From Paulownia fortunei (taxonomy: Eukaryota; Streptophyta; Magnoliopsida; Lamiales; Paulowniaceae), in contig CM033109.1 in NCBI GenBank assembly GCA_019321725.1, positions 14,663,993 to 14,727,992 on the forward strand: a stretch of 64,000 nucleotides of DNA, written 5' to 3'. The notes beneath the pieces are model-generated. The model ran no database searches. It saw only the letters and a program-made list of their open reading frames with translations, and had not been told where the DNA came from. This document shows, piece by piece, positions 22,543 through 34,875 of the stretch (position 1 is its first letter; the number at the start of each line of letters is the position of its first letter). Position numbers and translations under genes: made by a program.

Positions 22543-23447
22543 TCGCCTTTTTTTGACATCACATCTTTCATGAACTTGGTGTAGTTGGGCATTTGCTCAA
22601 GAGCATTTGCAAAAGGAATATTAATATGAATTTTCTTGAAGATTTCCAAAAAAATTGCAAATTTTGAATCAATCTTTTTCATTTGAAATCTTTGTGGAAA
22701 AGGAATGGGAACATGAAATTTAGAAGTTTTAAAGTTAGGAGTAGGTTTTAGCTTCTCAGCCCTTGTTTGTTTATTTGATTGCATTTCTTCTTCATTTGGT
22801 TGTTCCTCCATAGGACTTTTACTTGAAGTTCTTGCCATTGGCTCATCAACTTTAGAACTTTTCATTTCCGGCCTTTTGATTTCAGTTCCACTTTAAAGTT
22901 GGATAGCTTTGCAATGCTCCCTTGGATTGATTTCCGTATCACTTGAAAAGTTTTCTTTATGTTTTTGAGCATTAATTTTAGTAGCAAGCTATCCAATTTG
23001 AGTCTCCATTGATTTCATTTGAGCTCCTAAACTTGAAGCTAGCTGCCCCAATTGAGTCTCAATGTTGTCTATCTTTGCTTCATCCTTATTTAATCGGGCT
23101 CTTGTCTCACCAATGAAAGTGCTCATCAAATCCTCCAAAGATGCCTTTTTCTCACCTACTTGAGGATTGGGATGTGGTGGATTGTTGTAACCCGGTAGGG
23201 GTTGAAGCATATTTTGATTGTTGGCATAGGAAAAATTCTCATGATTTTTAAGCCCCATATGGTAGTGAGTAGGTAATTGATTTCCCCTGAAACTGAAATT
23301 ATGATTATTGACAAAGTTTACCTACTCATTTCCTTTGGTTTCCACAAATGAAGTGCTAGTGGATGCCATGGAATCCATTCCTTGAGAAGCTCCATTAGAA
23401 GTCCAAGCTGCAAAATGGTTAGAATGAGCAGAAACTTGTGCAGATAA
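22543..23447 (-). pseudogene. Element D gag C-terminal and linker region
   Basis: Two open pieces, 23258-22989 and 22865-22521. The first has a Q/N-rich start and an amphipathic heptad-like run (TRARLNKDEAKIDNIETQLG, QLASSLGAQMKSMETQIG), typical of Athila-type gag C-termini. The second has FHVPIPFPQRFQMKK and IFKKIHINIPFANALEQMP, a conserved block just upstream of protease in these elements. A stop/frameshift near 22520 separates it from protease. Confidence 0.8.
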
Positions 23448-24305
23448 TTATGTAAATGAATTTACCTCAAAAACTCCGGCAAACTTTTTATTGGAAGATC
23501 TCTTGGAAGACCATTGATAGCTATTAGTAGCCATCTCCTCAAGCAAAATATGGACTTCGTCTGCTGTCTTAGACATCAAAGTTCCACCTGCGGCAGCATC
23601 TATTATGGTTCGAATTTGCCCATTCAAACCATTGTAAAAGTATTGTACCTGCTGCCAATCCTCATAACCATGTTGAGGACACTTTTTTATAAAATCTTTA
23701 AACCTCTCCCAAGCTTCATATAGTGGCTCAAAATCTTGTTGGCGGAATTGAGCTATCTCACTCTTGAGTTGAAGTGTCTTGCTTGGTGGAAAGTACTTAG
23801 TAAGGAATTTTTGTGTCAAGTCATTCCAACTCGGTATGCTACACCATAGCCTAGCTCTATCCCGAAGTAAGAATGGAAATAAGCAAAATCTAATGGCATC
23901 GTCGGGCACTCCATTCATTTTGATGGTGTCACAAATCTCCAGAAATATGGCTAAGTGTGCATTAGGGTCCTCCAATACACTTCCTCCAAATTAATTTTGT
24001 TGCACCATGCTAATGAGAGCTCATTTAAGCTCAAAATTGTTTGCATTGATAGGTTGTCGAGCTATCCCGGAGTAGTTTTGGTTCATGGTTAGTTGAAAAT
24101 ACTTCCAAATAGCTCGTTGTAGTGGTGGTTGTCGTAATGGAAGATTGATGTTCACATTAGCATTGTTGATGTTATCCGGGATGGTTTCATTGTCAACTCT
24201 TTTTTCTGCTCTAATAGCTCCAAGAGTTCGCTCAATTTTTGGATAAAAATAACCCAAGTCAAGACTCCTAGCCTTACGCATACAAATACGTATAATCCAG
24301 TGCAA
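23448..24305 (-). pseudogene. Element D gag
   Basis: The 23975-23448 frame is a retrotransposon gag domain: NAHLAIFLEICDTIKMNGVP, AIRFCLFPFLLRDRARLWC, LTQKFLTKYFPPSKT, EIAQFRQQDFEPLYEAWERF, and a C-terminal DEVHILLEEMATNSYQW. The 24305-24021 frame is the N-terminal segment (QPPLQRAIWKYFQLTMNQNY). A stop and frame break near 24000 splits them. It lies directly downstream, on the element's strand, of the primer binding site at 24402-24419. Confidence 0.88.
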
Positions 24306-24401
24306 GGCAAAACAACATCAAAATATGGGAAGAAAGTAAAACAATCGAAACTAAAATCAAGACTAAGTCATAATAATATTAATGCAATTATGATAAAACA
24401 A

Positions 24402-24419
24402 TCCCTGGCAACGGCGCCA
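24402..24419 (-). promoter_or_regulatory. Primer binding site of element D (Asp-tRNA type)
   Basis: The minus strand reads TGGCGCCGTTGCCAGGGA, six bases from the end of the 5' LTR at 24426. The sequence fits the 3' end of a plant tRNA-Asp, the usual primer for Athila-like elements. It fixes the orientation of the element. Confidence 0.85.
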
Positions 24420-24425
24420 AAAACT

Positions 24426-24952
24426 TGTTCGTGAAAATTATGCAAACCGCAAGTGCAAGGTGTCAAGTTTTAATACAATGATGAGTTGAGTTGAGTATTC
24501 ATAGGAATTGTACTAAAAAATTGCATTAAATACCATAATTCAAATAGTCCTAATTTTATCTAGAAAATCAAGTGATGATTGGTAAACAAAGTAAAGTAAG
24601 ATAAAAGTGCAAAGAAAAGAATGGAGTTTTTAGAAGCAATTCAACAAACACCTTATAAACAAGAAATTCTAGAGAAATGATTCACCTAATTATCACATAT
24701 GTTCTTCCTTTCAAAACATATCAATTCAAGTTAATAACACATGTAAGTTAAGAATTCCTAAGCTCATCATTTTCCTCTCTCGATTGCCGAATTGACTATG
24801 AGTTCTAACATGAATTTCAATATCTCTATAAAAATTCAAGAGTTAAACTCTATAAAAGTTCAATGAATTCTTCTTCAAAACTTCAAAGGTTTCATAATCT
24901 TATCAACTCTATGATTCCTAGGTTGTGTTATCCCCATGATCATGATAATCTT
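24426..24952 (-). mobile_element. Element D 5' LTR, inner part
   Basis: Starts tgttcgtgaaaattatgcaaa beside the primer binding site and is collinear with the 3' LTR (13622-13691 and 16808-17270). It is interrupted at 24953 by solo LTR B3. The last five bases, ATCTT, are the duplication of that insertion. Confidence 0.88.
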
Positions 24953-27835
24953 TGTGATATCCGAGCCTCTTACTACTCATATGGCCACATATGATTCATG
25001 CATTACATGTTAATTACGTGTTATTTTTATTGGTATGACATCATATAATTCATTTTATACGGCTTTGTTAACTATTAAACTTAGTTTTGAAGCTCTCACA
25101 CGGTATTGATAATCAAATCCCCTAACCTAAGTGGTTGATTTTGTATTGAGATAAGAAGAAATTGAGGTATCAATATAATGAATAGTGCTAGGTTACACGT
25201 GGTAACCTTAGGAGTTTAAAAGGTGTCACCGAAAAGTTTATAGAAAGTAAGTCGGTTTGATCATGAATTTTAATATTATATGTATATTTAAATCATACAC
25301 TTGGGACAACTAGACATACAATACTATAATTTAAATGTTATATAACTAGGTTCATAGGTTTGTAACACTATCGGTGCACAAACTTATCAATCGGGCAAGA
25401 ACCGATGATTTTTCAGGTGAAGAACCTAATGAACGGATATAGGAATTAGCTATGGGAATGAATGGTGATGAATATAGATTGCAACCAAATAAGAATATGT
25501 GAGATACACAAGATTAGGGCTGCAAGATAAGGGAGAAAATCAGATTATACCATTACATGCCACCTCATGCTTAGACTTACCAAGCTAGCACCTCAACCTA
25601 TTCTTCTCTCTTAAGCTAACAGCCACGACTTGAACCTTATTCTGAACCATTTCAGCTTCTAAATACATGTAAAAATATCTCTAAATAGGTCCTAAGTGAT
25701 TCCAACCAAAAAAGGAGGCAAAACAAGCGAAGGGAAGGAGAAATAACCAAGTTCAAGTAGAAAACTGTGCAAGGTGAGCTTAACCTACGGGTTTGGCATG
25801 AATTTCAGATTTATTTTGAGGCTTATTGGCTTATTTAACTTTGAATATTATTTATAAATGTGTTAGGATGTTATTAGATAAGTTTTGATGCATAAAGAAA
25901 AGGGTTTGTGGTTGGAAATATTTGATAGAAAACACTTGTGCTAGAAACTGTCACCTTGCTATATTCTTGTGTTTTGGGCTTCAAAATTGTATGGTATGTT
26001 GAATAAAACCTGTAATTATCATCATATACATGTTTATATATTATTTAATAGTATTGGAATGAATTTTGATCGGTTAGAAATTGAAATAGAGAATGATATT
26101 GGAGAAACACTCAAACTGCCAAAGTAGCAAAATCTGTTTTGGTGTGCTGTGAAAGAGACTGAATTAGGGGAGCTAAATCCATTAATTTTGGAAATAATAT
26201 AACCTGGTTGTCTCTGTGTATATTCTATATAAGTGTGGTAAAAATTTGGGAGATATTGAATATACATAAGGGTGACAAAACCATTAATGTCGTGAAGTGT
26301 GCAAAACTGTCACTGTAGGAAAACAATCTGTTTCAGTATGTTGTGAAGAGAGCTGAACTTGGGAAGCTATATCCATAATTTTTAGCAATTATATGACATG
26401 GATACATTTATATACATGTTATCTAAGTGTGGTAAAAATTTGGGAGTGATTGAATATGTTTAGGGATGTCAAAATTATCATGCAACTAAATTGGACAGCA
26501 AGTAAATATGAAAATGTGAATCTGTCCCATTTGATAACTTAGTGTATTTCAACCTAGACATGTTGCTATTGAGTGTTAACAATTAGGTACATGATATTAG
26601 AGTTATAATACTTCAATTATATGATGTTTACATGTATCTAAGATGAGAAATTAAGGTATTGGAGGGACTAGATGGGGTTCTAGTTTGTAAAACCTAGATA
26701 GCTTGGTGTTTAAGGTCTTAGTATGATATTTTATACTTTCAACTTGTCAAATTGGGAATGGTGCTTGATGTTGGTAATATTACAGACTATTTTACATCTA
26801 AGATTGGAGAAGAACAATAAACAAATCTAGACTAAGCCACCAATCAAGTGAAAGGTAAGTAAAGATTCATTTGCATCTACAATGCATAGACATAGAAAAT
26901 GTGTGATTTATATGTAATACCATAGATCATATGTGCAAAGCAGAGGACACACATTACTATCATTCATGTCCATTGAACATACATACATAGGCATTGACAC
27001 GTGCATGCATCATATACGAGTATTGTGATAAATCTTGCATTGCACGGCATGATTCTGAGAAAGGAAAATATTTTGCTGACCACTACTAGTGCACCGAAGC
27101 ATGCATGGATTTGCATAATTTTATGCATGGATTTGTAGGTTTGCATGCATGGATTTGCATGCATATGAGTATGCATGGATTTGCATGCTTATATGATTAT
27201 TGGTCATTGGACTATGGTGGTGTATAGAGCTCTTTTCCAATGTATAAGATAGTAGCGTTGGTCAGGGGCCCAAGGAAGAAATAATTTTGAGAGAAACATT
27301 TGATGCATAAAATTGCATTGTGGGCATAGCATTTTGAGATACATGACTTGATATTGTGGAATATTCTTTGACATGCATAATCATTACTTGTTGAGCGTTA
27401 GCTCATATAATTTATGCATTGTAGGTGAGTACGACAATGCTTGAAGCATCTTTTACTGGTTGGGTGGCGGTTGGAGCTCCTGCAGGTGTCTGAGAGAATG
27501 TGTACATGGATGATGACCTATTGGCCTATTTTGTTAGCTTGTTATATTTTGAGTCTGTTGTATTATATTTTTAGACTGGTACTATATTTCGATTTTAAAA
27601 CATTAGTGTAAATAAGTATATAAATATTGGGTCGTTGTGGGTGTTGTGCTTGTATATAACTACTGATTCTACTATATACATGACGTGTGAGAAAGTATTT
27701 TAAATAAGGTTGTGCATGTAAAAAGTGATTTATCTTTTCTTAAGTGTTACAAAAAAAATATTCCATGCATGCACACAGGTTCTATCATGTTAAATTATAC
27801 TATATATCTAATTGTGTAGTAATGGGGGTATTATA
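24953..27835 (+). mobile_element. Solo LTR B3 (family B) nested in D's 5' LTR
   Basis: A 2,883-bp LTR from TGTGATATCC to GGGGGTATTATA, flanked by perfect 5-bp repeats ATCTT (24948-24952 and 27836-27840). Removal restores D LTR sequence collinear with 17250-17300. The first 1.3 kb is very close to B4 (46791-45455, minus), and 26460-26880 is very close to B2. In place of the GC-rich module it has four 'atgcatggatttgca' repeats at 27101-27188. No internal domain, so a solo LTR. Confidence 0.92.
27101..27188 (+). repeat. Short ATGCATGGATTTGC repeats in B3
   Basis: Four imperfect copies, at 27101, 27123, about 27145 and 27171, occupy the position where B1 and B2 carry a GC-richer module. Confidence 0.8.
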
Positions 27836-27871
27836 ATCTTTCCTCTCTCGAGTGTCGAATCTCTTACGTTA
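27836..27871 (-). mobile_element. Element D 5' LTR, outer fragment
   Basis: 'cctctctcgagtgtcgaatctc' continues the D LTR after the B3 insertion and matches 17270-17310. Homology ends after about 36 bp, so the outer ~600 bp of this LTR are deleted. Confidence 0.75.
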
Positions 27872-28264
27872 AAAAATGATATTGGAGAAAAGAGTTATGA
27901 TTGAAATACAAAATCTGCCATCAGTTGCACCACAATTCAGATTCTTCAACATTTCAACCAAGTTTTTGGTTTCTTTCCATTTTCTTCTCATTTTGTCATT
28001 ACCTACAAAATTTCACACTAAATGCATAAAAAGTAACAAACCAAATGTTAATCAAAAGATATATGAATTGTTGGTATAAAACTAACTTATCAGTGAGAGC
28101 CAAAAATTTTAGAAAAATAAAATGAAGTATTGCTTATATTTCATCAAATTTTCAGCCACCCTTAAATACAAATGGATGTTGGCCAATTTCTAATGTTATT
28201 TTCCCTCTTGAAATAGGCCACTAAGTGGCTTAATACATACATGTGTATTTTGGTCTAATTTTGA
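27872..28264. other. Unassigned AT-rich sequence
   Basis: No match to any other part of the window and no coding signal. The 67-codon frame at 27876-28079 shows no recognisable motif. Confidence 0.4.
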
Positions 28265-29340
28265 ATAATCCCCATTATCCAAAGATAACCAACCAATAAA
28301 TTCTCTCTCCTCAATCAAGACTATATTTGCCTCTTAAAATTTGGCCATACCCATAATTATAGGGATTTCGACTTTTAAAAACCTATCTATACATATATAT
28401 ACATGTATCCACTTATATATACATATATATATATATATCTGAATATATATACATATATTTATATATCTCATACATTAAAGATAAATCCTATTTATCTTTT
28501 ATTTATTTCTCTTCATTTATCTAGAGGGCTCCTCTAATTAGGCCACTAGTTATTGATCTTGGCTTAGATTTCAATAAAATACAACTAATTAATTCAATTA
28601 GCCAATTAATGCCCAAAGCCCAAATTAATCAATCTAATTGATTAATTTATTCTACTCCATTTATTAGGCTTCCTAATCAAATTAGATTTAATTAAATAAT
28701 TTAATCATTTAATTAAATATTTAATCCGACAATTGAATTAAATTAAAATCCTAATTAATTAATATATATTAATAATTGGATTTACCAATTTGGAAATGTC
28801 AACACCTGAAATTATGTGGACCCTTTTAGGTTCACAACTAATACTAGCAATAGGCTTACAACCTTTGTAACTTATAAATAACGATTATTCGATTAATTAA
28901 TTCAATTAATTAATACACTTGGAATTAACTCTTTAATTCCAAGAACCTACAATTCATAGTAACACCTAGCAAGTAGCATCATTACCAAGTACTAGGTGAA
29001 ATAACAAGTAAACTTATTTCAGTTGCGAGTCTCATACACCTACGGTCCTTCTAACAACTAATCTCCTGATTGAATCTAGGGCATGGATTATAAGTCAAAA
29101 TCTAAATTAATTCAATAACTGTGATCCCATTTCAAATTTCAGTCACTCCTAATGAATCAAAATTCATCCTATCTTGGCTAAGGTATTCGAATCACGTGAG
29201 ATTTGCTTGTTAAATAACATATGGCAAATTCTATGTTGGCCATTGACAAACCTCCATACACACCAGTGAAACACCAAACATATCCCCTTTTATGATTGTC
29301 AAGCAATTAGAAGATATATCAAAGTATTGCAGGATGTACA
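28265..29340 (-). mobile_element. Copia-type LTR family A, copy A7 (truncated)
   Basis: The reverse complement is collinear with the middle of A1, from the 'ttgtacatg...tttgatgtat' region through 'aaatccttagccaaggttgg'-like text to the TTAATTAA-rich part. The LTR start is missing: the copy begins about 500 bp inside the LTR, directly after copia pol sequence. It contains an AT dinucleotide-rich patch at 28389-28466. Confidence 0.65.
28389..28466. repeat. TA-rich low-complexity patch
   Basis: Imperfect (TATA/TACA)n sequence. Confidence 0.8.
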
Positions 29341-30282
29341 CAATGGGAACAGTTTTTGTGGTGGGTACACCATGGCCCATGCCTTGTTGGAGTACATAGG
29401 GTCGTCTTGGATTACATGGCTTCTTGCCACTTCTTCTAGTCGATATCAGACATCATCTCTCTATAGCTTCTTAGATCATTATCTAAGGGGGTTCCATCTT
29501 CGTACCTATCAGGTACCCTTGAGACCCTTTCAAATTTTTGAAGAGGTTGTGCCTCAGAGAGGCTAGCATTAGCTGGTGTGTCATCTACTACAATAGTTGA
29601 GACGTTATGTGGTTCTTGAACTTTTTCAAGTTCCACGACTTTGCCACTTCTTTCTGATGGAAATTCTTCTTGAAGGAAGGTAGCAATCTTAGAAACAAAC
29701 ACCTTTTATTCCGAGGCATTCCCCCTACCCTAAGGTATTTGTAGGAAGGTGACTTACCACACCATATCTCATATGGTGTTTTGGGGCACAACTTTAAATG
29801 ACACCCTGTTTAATAGATATGTTGTTGTTTCTAAGGTATAGCCCTAGAATGGAAGACATAATGAAGTGAAACTCATCATAGATCAAATCATGTCCAACAA
29901 GGTTCAATTCTTGTGCTCCGCAACTCTATTAAGTTGAGGAGTAGCAGCAGGAATTTACTGTGAGAGAATCCTATTCTCTTTCTGATAATCTAGAAACCCT
30001 GTGCTTAAATTTTCACCTTCTTGATTAGATAAAAGAGCCTTTATACTTCAGTCAATTTGTTTCTCTACTTCATTTATGAATTCTTTGAACCTTTCAAAGA
30101 CTTCAAACTTGTACCTTAAAAGGTACACATAACCATACCTAGAGAAGTCATCGGTAAATATTAGAAAGTAGTTATAGTTTTCTCAGGCACTAATAATTAG
30201 CGGCCTGCCTACATCTATATGGATCGAATCTAATAGATGTTTGGCTCACTCCACTTATCCAATTATACCTTATTTAGTGATA
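29341..30282 (-). pseudogene. Copia integrase to RT start (copy i)
   Basis: Minus strand, 30282 down to 29341. The integrase core appears as YFLIFTDDFSRYGYVYLL, FERFKEFINEVEKQI and ATPQLNRVAEHKN. The C-terminal part follows with TLLDMI, LETTTYLLNRVSFKVVPQ, CPKTPYEIWCGKSPSYKYLR, then FVSKIATFLQEEFPSE. The linker (RVSRVPDRYEDGTPLDND) and the first RT block (KKWQEAM, then a V-Y-P-P trace) come next. The order is Ty1/copia: integrase before RT. The rest of RT and RNase H is deleted, and a family-A LTR interior follows. Many stops; for example, the Asp-Arg of the second catalytic Asp region reads SNQEGE. Confidence 0.85.
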
Positions 30283-30283
30283 A

Positions 30284-31800
30284 TTATGTGTAGGAACTAA
30301 GAATTAAAGAAATAGAGTAAAAGATGAAATATCGATTGAAAAGTTAGTAGAAACTTTTAGATGTGCAGTCTTTGTATTTTTGGAATAACATTCCCCATAA
30401 AAGTGATATTAAGCTAATTCATAAAGATACAGAAAGCTAAGAGATAGGGATACAATTCTTATGAAAACACAAAATCTAGTTCAACCTATAAAGAGATAAT
30501 AAATCAGTTTGAATAGACTGGACAATGTAATCTGGAACAGTTGGGACACGCCGCAATGCGAATGCCTAAAATTGGGCAGTGAGTTGCCTCTCTTCAAGCA
30601 CCGCGAACCCCTCTTGGGTACCATAGGGCTAGTGATGCAATGCTGAACAAAAATATGTGCAGAATTTTGAGGGATGAGTGGCAATTTAATCCTTGCATGG
30701 AATCTTTCTTGTTATAAACCACTACACCCTCACACACACCATGTGACACTTTACTAGATACACTATATACACACAATTACATCACACAAATGCGATACAC
30801 ACATGATTCAATACATAATTCATAACCCCCACACACTCTATACCTAAATTCTCACACACTTTTTCTCTCCAACCAAAACACACATTTCTCCATATTTCTT
30901 TACACACCACACCTAGAACACGCACACCCATTACCCATTCACCAAGAGCTGGGGACTTGAAGATAAGAAGAGGAGGAGCTTCATTGGGCATTGAAGATGT
31001 TGAAGAAAAAGTGAAAATCACTTAGTGGTTGTGATCTTGTATTTTAATTTCTTCCTTCAATTTGTTTAGTTTTGAGAAATTTGTAAGAATCATGATATTG
31101 GGAAACACTTAGTGCTTGATTAATTTAAATATGAACTAATTCACTTTTATCAAGTCTTGGAAAGCCATTTCTAGGAAGTTTTGATTTGTTGACTTGTATG
31201 TGAGGTGGATGATTGTTGATTTGTGATGAGCATGCACTATGTTTTAATGCTTCTTGAAATGTGGCCAATTTTGAGATGAACTTTGTTGTTGTGATTGAGA
31301 CTGGGAGGTAGTGTCACAACAAGTGCTTGTGCAGTGTATGTCATGGGCTAGGTCACTAAAAGAATAAAGGAGTTAGCACATGCAGTAGTTATACACTTGA
31401 CCATCGAAAGCTAGAGAAAATCACGAAGCCTAATGCATTATTAGATAGCTTAATTTGTATAGAAATATGCCGATTGCTTTCTAGTAATATGTGTGGTATA
31501 TTTTGGAAAAGAGTATCACATAAAATTAGAGTTCCCACTGTCACACAATTCAATATCAATCCTAATCACTAACTTGTAAGAATTCAACAATGCTATGACT
31601 CTCCTTAGTATTGAATTCAATCCCTTAGTCTCATTGGGTTTTAGTTAATTTTGTCAACTTAGTAGTTATCGCATTTTAATTCATTAATCTATATTTGGTA
31701 CTCACATATGTACTCTTTAGGGATACTCTACTCTACTCACTCTTTATTACTTATTGATATTGTACACTTGCAGTTTGTACCACTCATTTTAGGGTTACCA
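30284..31800 (+). mobile_element. Gypsy LTR family F, plus copy
   Basis: Starts near TGATAATTATGTG and ends near GGGTTACCA. The last 250 bp match, in reverse, the LTR end beside the primer binding site at 12665-12680. It lies between two copia fragments with no internal domain attached, so it is probably a solo or truncated LTR. I could not find a matching target duplication, and the left edge is uncertain. Small frames within it (30481-31021) are not recognised. Confidence 0.55.
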
Positions 31801-32490
31801 TCCACGAAGGCCCATACTTTGTTGGACTATATAGAGTCTGTCTCAGCTTGCATGGCCTCTTGTCATCTTCATGAGTCAATATCTAACATCGCTTCTTGAT
31901 AATTCCTTGGATCAGTATCCAAAGAATACTTCTCTTTATTGTTATGCAACAAAAGACCATACCTCTCAGGTGACCTTGAGATCCTTTTAGATCTCCTAGG
32001 AAACTGTTTGAATGAAGTATTAGTTATTAGTGGTTTAGGCATAACTACCCTCTATGGAATGATTTGTGGTTCTTTAATTTTTTTTGAAGTTCTACGACCT
32101 CGCCTTTTCTATTTAATAGAAACTCTTTCCTTAAGAAGGTGGCGAATAAATACCTTTTGTTCTAAGGGGTCATAGAAATAATATCTAACGGATTCTTTTG
32201 GATACCCCATAAACTTTCATACAATTGAACTAACATCCAGCTTATCTCCCATTAGTAGCTTCACATAATTAGGGCAGTCCCATACCCTAGGTATTTGTAA
32301 GATAGAATTTGTGACACCATATGTCATATGGTGTTTGGAGTACTGATTTTGATGACACTCTATTTAAAGGATATGCTATCGATTCTATAGCATAGCCCCA
32401 AAATGAAAAAAGAATGAAACTCATCATGGAACCATGTCCAACAAGGTTCGATTCCTTTACTCAGCTACTTCGTTCAACTGTGGAATAGTA
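31801..32490 (-). pseudogene. Copia integrase C-terminus to RT start (copy ii)
   Basis: Minus strand. Near 31800-31870 it reads QAETDS and SNKVWAFVDGNPK (first RT block). 31990-32180 holds the integrase C-terminal extension and linker, with acidic and basic blocks matching copy i at 29436-29702. 32300-32480 holds the P-Y-D-I-W-C-H-like and CSTLNEV-like traces of the region after the core. It is joined directly at about 32490 to gag of the same orientation, so protease and most of integrase are deleted. Confidence 0.7.
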
Positions 32491-32995
32491 GACAGATGGA
32501 TACATGTTGAAGTTCACTACAAAGGCATCCAATGATGGTGGTAGAGACTATATGATGAGATCCACATAGAGTTCATTGTCTATAACAAGTCCAAGGGACT
32601 TAAGCCTTTTGATAAGGCCTATCATCTTCAGACCATAGCCTTTGAATGAAGAGCCTTTTGTCATACAACATTGAAATAACTCATTCGAGAGTTGGTATCT
32701 CGATTGCCTTGTAGTATGCTCACATTACAATTCCTTTAGATGAAGGTGAATATTGGCAACTTGTGCCATACTCTCAAGTTAAATCTACAACTCGTTTGAC
32801 ATTGATGCTATCATATAGCATCGAGCTTATAGATCATTCTCAACTTACTTATGGTATTCTAGAAATGTTTTCTTAATTGCGTCAGCTGGTGGAACTAGTG
32901 GTAGTGTCACATCGATAACCTATTCTCTTTTCAGATTAGAGAAAAATTCGAACGTTCCTCAGCCAGTCGACATTGTTGGGACCGGTGAGTTTATT
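32491..32995 (-). pseudogene. Copia gag (UBN2-type) remnant of the family C element, minus copy
   Basis: Read from 32995 downward: LTGPNNVDWLRNVRIFL, then MIASMSNEL, TRQSRYQLSNELFQCCM, GLKMIGLIKRLKSLGLVI and LIIQSLPPSLDAFVVNFNM. The plus-strand family C gag at 57690-58262 has the same blocks. Frameshifts and stops are present. The sequence just upstream on this strand is the family C LTR/leader. Confidence 0.8.
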
Positions 32996-34875
32996 TAAGA
33001 ATTGATGTAAGTGGATTTTATACAATTTATAAATAAGATATATTTAAAAATGCGAGATAAAAAATGAGCATATATTCATTAGTTTCTTCATTTATAATAA
33101 GGTCTTTAACTCAAAATATCCCCCACTACTTTACTCAAATTTTATCACCCCCAAATAGAAATTTGAGTAGTAGGCTTGAGGTCTAGTTAGCTTTATTATA
33201 CACGTCAATTTTAGAAGCCCGTATAGTATAACTAAAAGGTAGCAAACACATTAGAAATTGCATCTATATACAACCCTTAAACTATTTTACTTCTCTACTT
33301 CCCATACACCCTAATTTTATGAGCCACATGGTAATAAGTGTCAACCATGACCCATTAAACATCTATACGAGCAAGATAACTAAAATATGTCCCACGACTC
33401 GTGGCCAACACCCTTGGCGCTCCTACCCCATGGGCATCTCCATGCTAGTAATGATCACAACTATTACCTCCACTTAGCACATTGCACAACTCGTGGCCAA
33501 CGTACTAAGTGCAATAGCATTTCACATGCCAAGTACTTTTGATGGAAGGCTTGGACAATTGGGGCACTTGATAATTTACTTAAAAATTCTTAAACATAAA
33601 ATATTTTTAAGTAAGGGTTCCATTTTACCAATACCTCATCATTTTCTTAAGTTGTTTATTTAATGTTGCACTATTTGTAATGATTGCAAGCATAACCATA
33701 AGAAAGCATTAAATAAATCTATAAATGCATCTACTATACATATATAAAAGGATGATCATAGGCCTTATCCTATGCAATTCAATTGAGTCGAAGTGTATCT
33801 AGGTTAATCTAAAGATAATATTAGATCTTATCTATTACATGAATGTATCACGCGTACATTTATGGGCCTTCAATATTTTCTATTCTCCACTTTGCTCATT
33901 CTTCTTGTAATGTCCACCAAAACCAAAAGGAGACTTCACCATCCTAAAACTACTCTCATTACATTTCTTATCCTAATAAGAAACCTTGAAATTTCTTACA
34001 TGTGTAGGTATATGAAAAGGAGATAAAATTTTACATTCAGAGAAAAATAGAGAAAATGGGAGACTCACAGGCCTCATTTTAATCAAAATTAAAAGTATTA
34101 AAACCATCATATAGCATTCAAATGGTCTAAACTTCATGATGATCCAAACCATACATGCTCAATTTAATAATCCAATGAACTAAGTTCAAAGCATGTAAAT
34201 TTATCCATTTATAAAATTGCCATTTTTTTAGTTTAGGAATTAATTCATAATTTTTCACAAAGAAACCCTTTTTCACAAATATAAAAAAAATTTAATTTAA
34301 AGTTTTGAGAAATCAATTTTATGCATATGACACGATAATGGAGTAATAATCAGTTTGCTGCCCTTCTCGCCTAGCAGGTGTTTGCATGTAGAGTGGCAGG
34401 AACCCAATGTGCCCAGTGCACGGCATAGGTCTAACTTATCTCTCACCTTAGTTGCTTGTGCATCAGGTGATACTCGCCCATCGCACTTGCTTGGGTGACA
34501 ACACATCACCTAATTAACCTTGGCATGGGTTGCCTAAAACAACTAGCCTTTACCATACCTCGTCGGCTATCAGTAAGGCCTATGCTCGCTCAACTCTAAG
34601 CCTGTCTACTGGGATAGCAAGAGCTTAGTGGTACGCCAAGCATGGGCATGAAGTGCCCATCGCTTTGCATAGCCTTGGTCGTGGTAGCGTAGCATGATAG
34701 ATAAGCCTTCATGCTTATCCATCACTGCGTGTCTACTATCATCACACAACAGTGGGCAATCAATTTTTTTTATTTAAATTATGTTATGTAAATTTTAAAA
34801 ATTAAAAATTATACATAAAATTCAAATTTAATTATCCCAAACAAAAATACAAAAGAATAAATTAAAATATTCATA
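32996..34875 (-). mobile_element. Family C copia LTR and leader, minus copy
   Basis: The reverse complement is collinear with 55880-57640. Shared anchors include 'ataaaattttatgagcc...ataagtgtcaa', 'cgactcgtggccaac' (33398-33412) with 'ggccatgagtcgtggg' on the other strand (57243-57258), and 'gatgatcata.gcct'. Edges are approximate. A strikingly GC-rich segment lies at 34370-34745. No gene; the 70-codon frame at 34297-34509 falls in the GC-rich part and is not shared with the other copy. Confidence 0.65.
34370..34745. repeat. GC-rich island in the family C LTR (minus copy)
   Basis: About 375 bp near 50% GC, set in sequence of about 25-30% GC. It lies at the same LTR position as the island at 56055-56300 in the plus copy, but the two are not obviously alignable. 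Confidence 0.6.

Noticed and set aside
24402..24419. Part of a tRNA gene
   Set aside because: Only 18 bases complementary to a tRNA 3' end and adjacent to an LTR, so it is a primer binding site.
34297..34509. 70-codon minus-strand frame
   Set aside because: Also falls in a GC-rich LTR island; no motif and no counterpart in the plus copy.
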